This document shows positions 7,217 through 10,607 of a DNA stretch of 10,607 nucleotides, in pieces; the first letter of the stretch is position 1, and each line of letters begins with the position of its first letter. The stretch lies in NCBI GenBank assembly GCA_016928375.1, contig JAFGKX010000004.1, forward strand, positions 1 through 10,607, read 5' to 3'. The position numbers were made by a program, and so were the translations under genes. The notes below the pieces were generated by a model. The model saw only the letters and a list, made by a program, of their open reading frames with translations. It did not search any database and was not told the DNA's origin. Origin of the DNA: Candidatus Omnitrophota bacterium (lineage in GTDB: Bacteria > Omnitrophota > Gorgyraeia > JABMRG01 > JAFGKX01).

Positions 7217-7248
7217 AATGAACCCTGAGATTGTCGAATGGGTTCATT
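7217..7248 (-). repeat. 9-bp inverted repeat (potential mRNA hairpin) at the module boundary
   Basis: AATGAACCC at 7217-7225 and GGGTTCATT at 7240-7248 are exact reverse complements separated by 14 bases. In the transcript this would form a nine-pair stem overlapping the stop codon of the large-subunit gene. No U-tract follows, so it does not look like a rho-independent terminator. A mild stability, processing or expression-balancing element is possible; chance is not excluded. Confidence 0.5.
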
Positions 7249-8422
7249 GCAGCTGCCCTCTTATTTTTTCTGTTTTTTCCTGCGAGAGCCTGACCAGGCC
7301 TTCTCCTGAATATATTCTTTTACCTTTTTTATTTAAAACAGCTATTCTTTCGGTACAGCAATAACACGGGTCTATGGCCGCCAATATTATAGTAGCGTCG
7401 GATATCGTCTGGCCCACTATTGTAGACTTATACGTCGGCAGATTCATAAAAGTCGGAGCCCTTACCTTGTGCCTGATAGGCCTGTTTGTTCCGTCACTTC
7501 TTACATAATGGAAACACTCTCCTCTTGGGGCTTCGATATGGCCTATGCCCTCCCCCGGCGGGATATCCTCAAGGTTAAGGTCTATCTCTGTATCCGGAAG
7601 ATTTTGCAGGCAGTATTTTATTATTTTTATGGATTCGAATATCTCTAAAACTCTGACAACAAGTTTATCGAACACATCGCCGCTTTGCATGGTTATTATC
7701 TGCCATTCCACTTTGTCATACGCTTCATAAGGCGAGTCTTTTCTTACATCGCGCCTGATTCCGGATGCCCTTGCCGTAGGCCCAAGAGCGCTGTAACTTA
7801 TCGCATCTTCTTTTTTGAGTATGCCTACACCTTTTGTCCTGGCGTGAAGCACCGGATCATCTACAACCGCTTTTTTCAGCATCGTTAATGTGGATATTAT
7901 AGAATCTATCTTTTTTATGACAGGCGGGATATCTTCTTTTTTGATATTGCGCCTTACGCCTCCGGGCTTAAACATCGCGTAGTTATTCCTGTTGCCGGAT
8001 AATATTTCCATTGCATCCAAAATCTCTTCCCTTAATTTCCACGCCCACATGTATACGGTATTATAACCCAGGAAATGCCCGGCAAGCCCCAGCCATAACA
8101 AATGAGAATGTATCCTTTCGCCTTCGGCTATTATCGTCCTTATAAATTGCGCGCGAGGCGGCACCGTAACCGGAATTATATCTTCCACTGCCCTAACGTA
8201 AGCAAGAGGATGGCTGGTAGAGCATATACCGCAGATTCTCTCCACAACAAAAGGCACCTGGTCGAATGTTTTTTCCTCGGAAAGCTTTTCTATGCCGCGG
8301 TGGTTATAGCCTACTGCCACGTCTATGTCGGTTATTTTTTCGCCTTCGACAGTAAGAGTAAAAAATTCAGGCTCTTCCTGCAGCGGATGGTACGGGCCTA
8401 TTGGTACTATGGTTTTTTTCAT
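7244..8422 (-). CDS. mbhL: Group 4 [NiFe] hydrogenase large (catalytic) subunit, NuoD-like
   Basis: This 392-residue protein holds the H2-forming NiFe site. The N-terminal pair is in ERICGICSTSH (Glu61, Cys64, Cys67, His71) and the C-terminal pair in DPCYCCTER (Cys353, Cys356), so all four nickel ligands are intact. That separates it from NuoD and from sulfur-reducing Mbx/Mbs proteins, which lack the full set. After Arg359 there are 33 more residues, similar in length and style to the HycE tail removed by the HycI protease, so a maturation cleavage there is likely. The conserved N-terminal GPYHP region and GYNHRGIEK (38-46) are also present. It corresponds to EchE, CooH, MbhL and the C-terminal part of HycE. 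It follows the NuoC-like gene by 9 bases; the best ribosome site (GGAG) is rather distant, about 14 bases. Confidence 0.96.
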   Translation of the reverse strand: MKKTIVPIGPYHPLQEEPEFFTLTVEGEKITDIDVAVGYNHRGIEKLSEEKTFDQVPFVVERICGICSTSHPLAYVRAVEDIIPVTVPPRAQFIRTIIAEGERIHSHLLWLGLAGHFLGYNTVYMWAWKLREEILDAMEILSGNRNNYAMFKPGGVRRNIKKEDIPPVIKKIDSIISTLTMLKKAVVDDPVLHARTKGVGILKKEDAISYSALGPTARASGIRRDVRKDSPYEAYDKVEWQIITMQSGDVFDKLVVRVLEIFESIKIIKYCLQNLPDTEIDLNLEDIPPGEGIGHIEAPRGECFHYVRSDGTNRPIRHKVRAPTFMNLPTYKSTIVGQTISDATIILAAIDPCYCCTERIAVLNKKGKRIYSGEGLVRLSQEKTEKIRGQLQ

Positions 8423-8431
8423 GTTTATTTT

Positions 8432-8908
8432 TTATACTCCGCGATCCCTTATCGCTCCTTTATCCCATTCCTTATAATCTCTTCTCAGCGGATAAGAATC
8501 TTTCGGCCATTCATCGGGCAAAAGCAGCCTTTTTAAATTCGGATGGCCTGTAAATTTTACTCCTAAAAGCTCATGTATCTCTCTTTCTACCCAATCCGCA
8601 CCTTTCATAATGGGGGTAAGCGAATCTATCTCAATGCTTTTTTTCTTGGGCAGCTTAACTCTCAACGATATCAACAGGTTTATATCTTCGACGGTAAAAT
8701 GATACAAAATCTCTATATCAAGCCTTGTGTCAATGCCTGAGGCTATGTTAAATCTTGCTTTAAGGGTTTTAAAAATATGTGTCGCAACTTTTAGCATTGA
8801 TTCAGGCTTAACCTCGATATAAATCCTTTTTTCAGATTTATCAAAGAAATCCACTATGTCTTCTTTAAATAAATCTTTTAATTCTTTTACGATTTGTTCT
8901 CTGTTCAT
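8432..8908 (-). CDS. mbhK: NuoC-like hydrogenase subunit (EchD/MbhK-type)
   Basis: A 158-residue soluble protein of the complex I 30-kDa (NuoC) family. The family's signature is near the C-terminus: WVEREIHELLGVKFTGHPNLKR begins at 106, with Glu108, Glu110, Gly121, His122 and Pro123, and is followed by LLLPDEW and YPLRRDY. The N-terminal half is a typical alpha/beta region with weaker conservation. NuoC-like subunits carry no cofactor; they pack against the large subunit on the cytoplasmic side. In E. coli HycE this domain is fused to the large subunit, while here it is separate, as in Ech and Mbh. The start shares bases with the small-subunit stop (TAATG). Confidence 0.93.
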   Translation of the reverse strand: MNREQIVKELKDLFKEDIVDFFDKSEKRIYIEVKPESMLKVATHIFKTLKARFNIASGIDTRLDIEILYHFTVEDINLLISLRVKLPKKKSIEIDSLTPIMKGADWVEREIHELLGVKFTGHPNLKRLLLPDEWPKDSYPLRRDYKEWDKGAIRDRGV

Positions 8909-9327
8909 TATTTTTTTATCTTCCCTATCAATTTAACGATACCGGCAATAATTGCCTCCGGCTTAGGCGGACACCCGGGTATATAAACATCGACCGGTAT
9001 TATTTTATCCACAGGCACCGGACAATTATAGCTGTTAATAAACATCCCTCTGGACAAAGCGCACTCTCCTATGGCAACGACCAGGCACGGCTTGGGTGCC
9101 TGCTCGTATAATTTTTTTATTTTAGGTATACATTTTCTGTTGGCGGAACCTGTAACCAGAAGCACATCCGCGTGCCTTATACTGCCCACTAAAACCATGC
9201 CGAAGCGTTCGATATCGAACCTCGGAGTAAGGCAGTCCAATATTTCTATATCGCAGTTATTGCAGCTTCCCGTGGACAAATGAAATACCCACGGAGATTT
9301 TAATAATGCTTTAAGTTTAATTCCCAT
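8908..9327 (-). CDS. mbhJ: Group 4 [NiFe] hydrogenase small subunit, NuoB-like
   Basis: A 139-residue protein of the NuoB/EchC/HycG/MbhJ family. It binds one [4Fe-4S] cluster (proximal; N2 in complex I) that hands electrons to the NiFe site. The ligands are visible: Cys22 and Cys25 (TGSCNNCDIEILDCL), Cys89 (IGECALSRGMF) and Cys119 (IPGCPPKPEAI). The length matches other group 4 small subunits, which lack the extra ferredoxin-like domain and Tat signal of uptake hydrogenases. Further cysteines (32, 66, 81, 102) are not part of the standard set. The ATG follows directly on the stop of the NuoH-like gene. Confidence 0.95.
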   Translation of the reverse strand: MGIKLKALLKSPWVFHLSTGSCNNCDIEILDCLTPRFDIERFGMVLVGSIRHADVLLVTGSANRKCIPKIKKLYEQAPKPCLVVAIGECALSRGMFINSYNCPVPVDKIIPVDVYIPGCPPKPEAIIAGIVKLIGKIKK

Positions 9328-10251
9328 TTATAAACCCTTAATTGCCAGAATCACGGCTATTACCGCAAGTATCGTTACCGGGCCCCAGAAAAACCTCATC
9401 GCCTGATCAATACGCACCCTGGGGTTGGTGTTTCTTATAACAACTATAAGCGCCAATATGCCTGTATATTTTAGCGCGCTGTATAAAATATTGATACCAT
9501 CGAACCTCATGCCTCCCAAAAATAGAATCACCATAAAAAACGGCAATAAAAATAAAAGCATATTTTTGGTAAGCCTGTAAATTGCAAGAGCGGCGCCTGA
9601 ATATTCTATTAACGGCCCGGAGATTATTTCAGTTTCTGCTTCCGCAACATCAAAAGGTACAAGCCCTAATTTTGCCTGCACGCACATAAGCATCGCCAGA
9701 AAGGCCAAAGCCCCGGAATAGCTGCCTATTACAAATCCGTTCTGTGACTGAAAATTAAGTATGCCGCCAAGCTTTATCGAAAAATGACTGTGTATCACTA
9801 CCGCCAGCACCGACAGTATAAACGGCAGTTCGTAACTTAAAATCAGTTTCATTTCTCTTGATGCGCCTATGCCGGCGTAAAGATTTCCCGAAGAAAATCC
9901 ACCCAGCATAATGGACAAAGAAGGAATTACTAGCAGGTATATTAACACTATTATATCGCCAATAAACGTGTTTTGCGTATTTATATTGTTCATCCATAAA
10001 AGCGTAGATGCCAGCACACAGCCTGCAAAACCTATCACAGGGGCTGACAAAAACAACATTTTCTGGGAATCCTTCGGAATAAGGGTCTCCTTGCCGGATA
10101 ATTTTATAATATCTATCAAGGGCTGCAATAACGGCGGGCCTACGCGGTATTGCACGCGCGCGGTAAGTTTTCTATCGACCCAGCTGGCTAAAAGCCCCAG
10201 CGCGGCTGTTAATAAAAATCCGTAAACTATAAGGTAAAATATATAACTCAT
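9328..10251 (-). CDS. mbhM: NuoH-like membrane anchor of the hydrogenase (EchB/HycD/MbhM-type)
   Basis: A 307-residue membrane protein with about eight helices, family NuoH/HycD/EchB/CooK/MbhM. Landmarks in order: DRKLTARVQYRVGPP at 26-40 and the following LIDIIKLSGKE (45-55), GASREMKLILSYELP at 129-143 with Glu133 and Glu141, and PFDVAEAETEI at 199-209 with the acidic cluster Asp201, Glu204, Glu206 and Glu208. These charged loops form the junction where redox chemistry is coupled to ion movement. It anchors the small and large subunits to the membrane and links them to the antiporter-like subunits. The ATG overlaps the ferredoxin stop by four bases. Confidence 0.96.
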   Translation of the reverse strand: MSYIFYLIVYGFLLTAALGLLASWVDRKLTARVQYRVGPPLLQPLIDIIKLSGKETLIPKDSQKMLFLSAPVIGFAGCVLASTLLWMNNINTQNTFIGDIIVLIYLLVIPSLSIMLGGFSSGNLYAGIGASREMKLILSYELPFILSVLAVVIHSHFSIKLGGILNFQSQNGFVIGSYSGALAFLAMLMCVQAKLGLVPFDVAEAETEIISGPLIEYSGAALAIYRLTKNMLLFLLPFFMVILFLGGMRFDGINILYSALKYTGILALIVVIRNTNPRVRIDQAMRFFWGPVTILAVIAVILAIKGL

Positions 10252-10607
10252 GCTTTGTCTCTGTTCCAGTGCGTAGAATGAACTATCAGGTTATCGCCGG
10301 CTAAAAAAGTATTCTCTCCGAGCGGGATATCAGCTTTTTTTAAACTAAGGGCGCCATAAGGGCAGCTTTTTATGCAAAGAGGTTCATTGCCTCCGGTTTT
10401 TCTATCCAGGCAAAAATCACAATTATGCATTAAAAGAGGCACATTTTCAGGATAAATCGTTCCGTATGGACATGCGTGCGAGCAGGATTTGCAGCTTACG
10501 CAGCGCATATTGTGCCTGATTAAAAGTTTGTCTTTTTCTTTTTGCTGCTCCAGCGCATCAGAAGGGCATGAATTAACGCAATGCGGCTCTTCGCATCGCC
10601 GGCATAC
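10248..10607 (-). CDS. Four-cluster ferredoxin of CooF/HycB/HydN type, N-terminus outside window
   Basis: The frame stays open from the stop at 10248 to the window edge, giving 119 residues; an internal Met at 10508 is not the true start, because cysteine motifs continue upstream of it. Three cysteine groups are visible. The first, CRRCEEPHCVNSCP, has spacing 2-4-3. The second, CVSCKSCSHACP, has spacing 2-2-3. The third begins CDFCLDRK and ends LCIKSCP, with spacing 2-11-3. This matches motifs II-IV of the 16-cysteine electron-transfer proteins HycB, HydN, CooF and DmsB; motif I should lie just beyond the edge. These proteins carry electrons from a formate or CO dehydrogenase (or similar) to the hydrogenase. 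It overlaps the NuoH-like gene by ATGA. Confidence 0.9.
   Translation of the reverse strand, partial: VCRRCEEPHCVNSCPSDALEQQKEKDKLLIRHNMRCVSCKSCSHACPYGTIYPENVPLLMHNCDFCLDRKTGGNEPLCIKSCPYGALSLKKADIPLGENTFLAGDNLIVHSTHWNRDKA

Noticed and set aside
7217..7248. Rho-independent terminator at the inverted repeat
   Set aside because: No run of U follows the stem on the minus-strand transcript, and downstream genes appear to depend on read-through.
7244..8422. Mbx/Mbs-type (sulfur-reducing) complex instead of a hydrogenase
   Set aside because: Those proteins lack the complete pair of CxxC motifs; here Cys64, Cys67, Cys353 and Cys356 are all present.
8413..8422. A-run at the start of the large-subunit gene as a possible frameshift site
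   Set aside because: The frame is intact and begins Met-Lys-Lys-Thr; there is no out-of-frame continuation that would suggest programmed slippage.
1..10607. Respiratory complex I (nuo) operon as an alternative reading
   Set aside because: The large subunit keeps all four nickel-ligand cysteines, no NuoE/F/G or NuoI/NuoJ order is seen, and a full Mrp B-G set is present.

Overview
The window reads as one stretch of a single operon. Every supportable gene lies on the minus strand, so transcription runs from high to low coordinates, and the genes abut or overlap by a few bases almost throughout. The two edge genes are cut by the window. The cargo is a membrane-bound, energy-conserving group 4 [NiFe] hydrogenase joined to a complete Mrp/Mnh-type cation/proton antiporter module. 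This points to a strictly anaerobic, H2-evolving bacterium (or, less likely, an archaeon). The sequence is moderately AT-rich and has good Shine-Dalgarno sites. An anaerobic candidate-phylum bacterium such as Omnitrophota would fit, but I cannot establish taxonomy from the sequence.

Layout in transcription order. (1) 10607-7244, the hydrogenase module: a partial four-cluster CooF/HycB-type ferredoxin, the NuoH-like membrane anchor, the NuoB-like small subunit, the NuoC-like subunit and the NuoD-like large subunit. The large subunit keeps both CxxC nickel-binding pairs and a C-terminal tail of the kind removed during maturation. (2) 7243-7190, a 54-bp gap that, with the end of the large-subunit gene, holds a perfect 9-bp inverted repeat. 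(3) 7189-6587, a PhoU-like helical protein, an unexpected guest in such an operon. (4) 6584-1, the ion-translocation module: a short NuoL/MrpA-N-like antiporter subunit; a second antiporter-like subunit that is MrpD-like, has lost the key TM5 glutamate and carries a MbhI/HyfB-type C-terminal tail; an MrpA C-terminal (MbhD+MbhE-like) protein; then MrpB, MrpC, MrpD, MrpE, MrpF and the start of MrpG.

How the parts likely work together. Electrons enter through the four-cluster ferredoxin from an oxidoreductase that should lie upstream, outside the window (a formate dehydrogenase or CO dehydrogenase are the best guesses). They pass through the small subunit's proximal cluster to the NiFe site in the large subunit, where protons become H2. 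The NuoH-like anchor couples this to the antiporter-like subunits, which pump H+ and/or exchange it for Na+. The layout resembles the Mrp-linked formate- or CO-dependent hydrogenases (group 4b) known from Thermococcus. It differs in three ways: mrpA is split with a second MrpD-like/MbhI fusion gene inserted at the break, a PhoU-like gene is embedded, and no NuoI-like two-cluster ferredoxin is visible.

There is no gene-free stretch over 60 bp, and I see no tRNA, rRNA, CRISPR array, insertion sequence, convincing promoter or rho-independent terminator.
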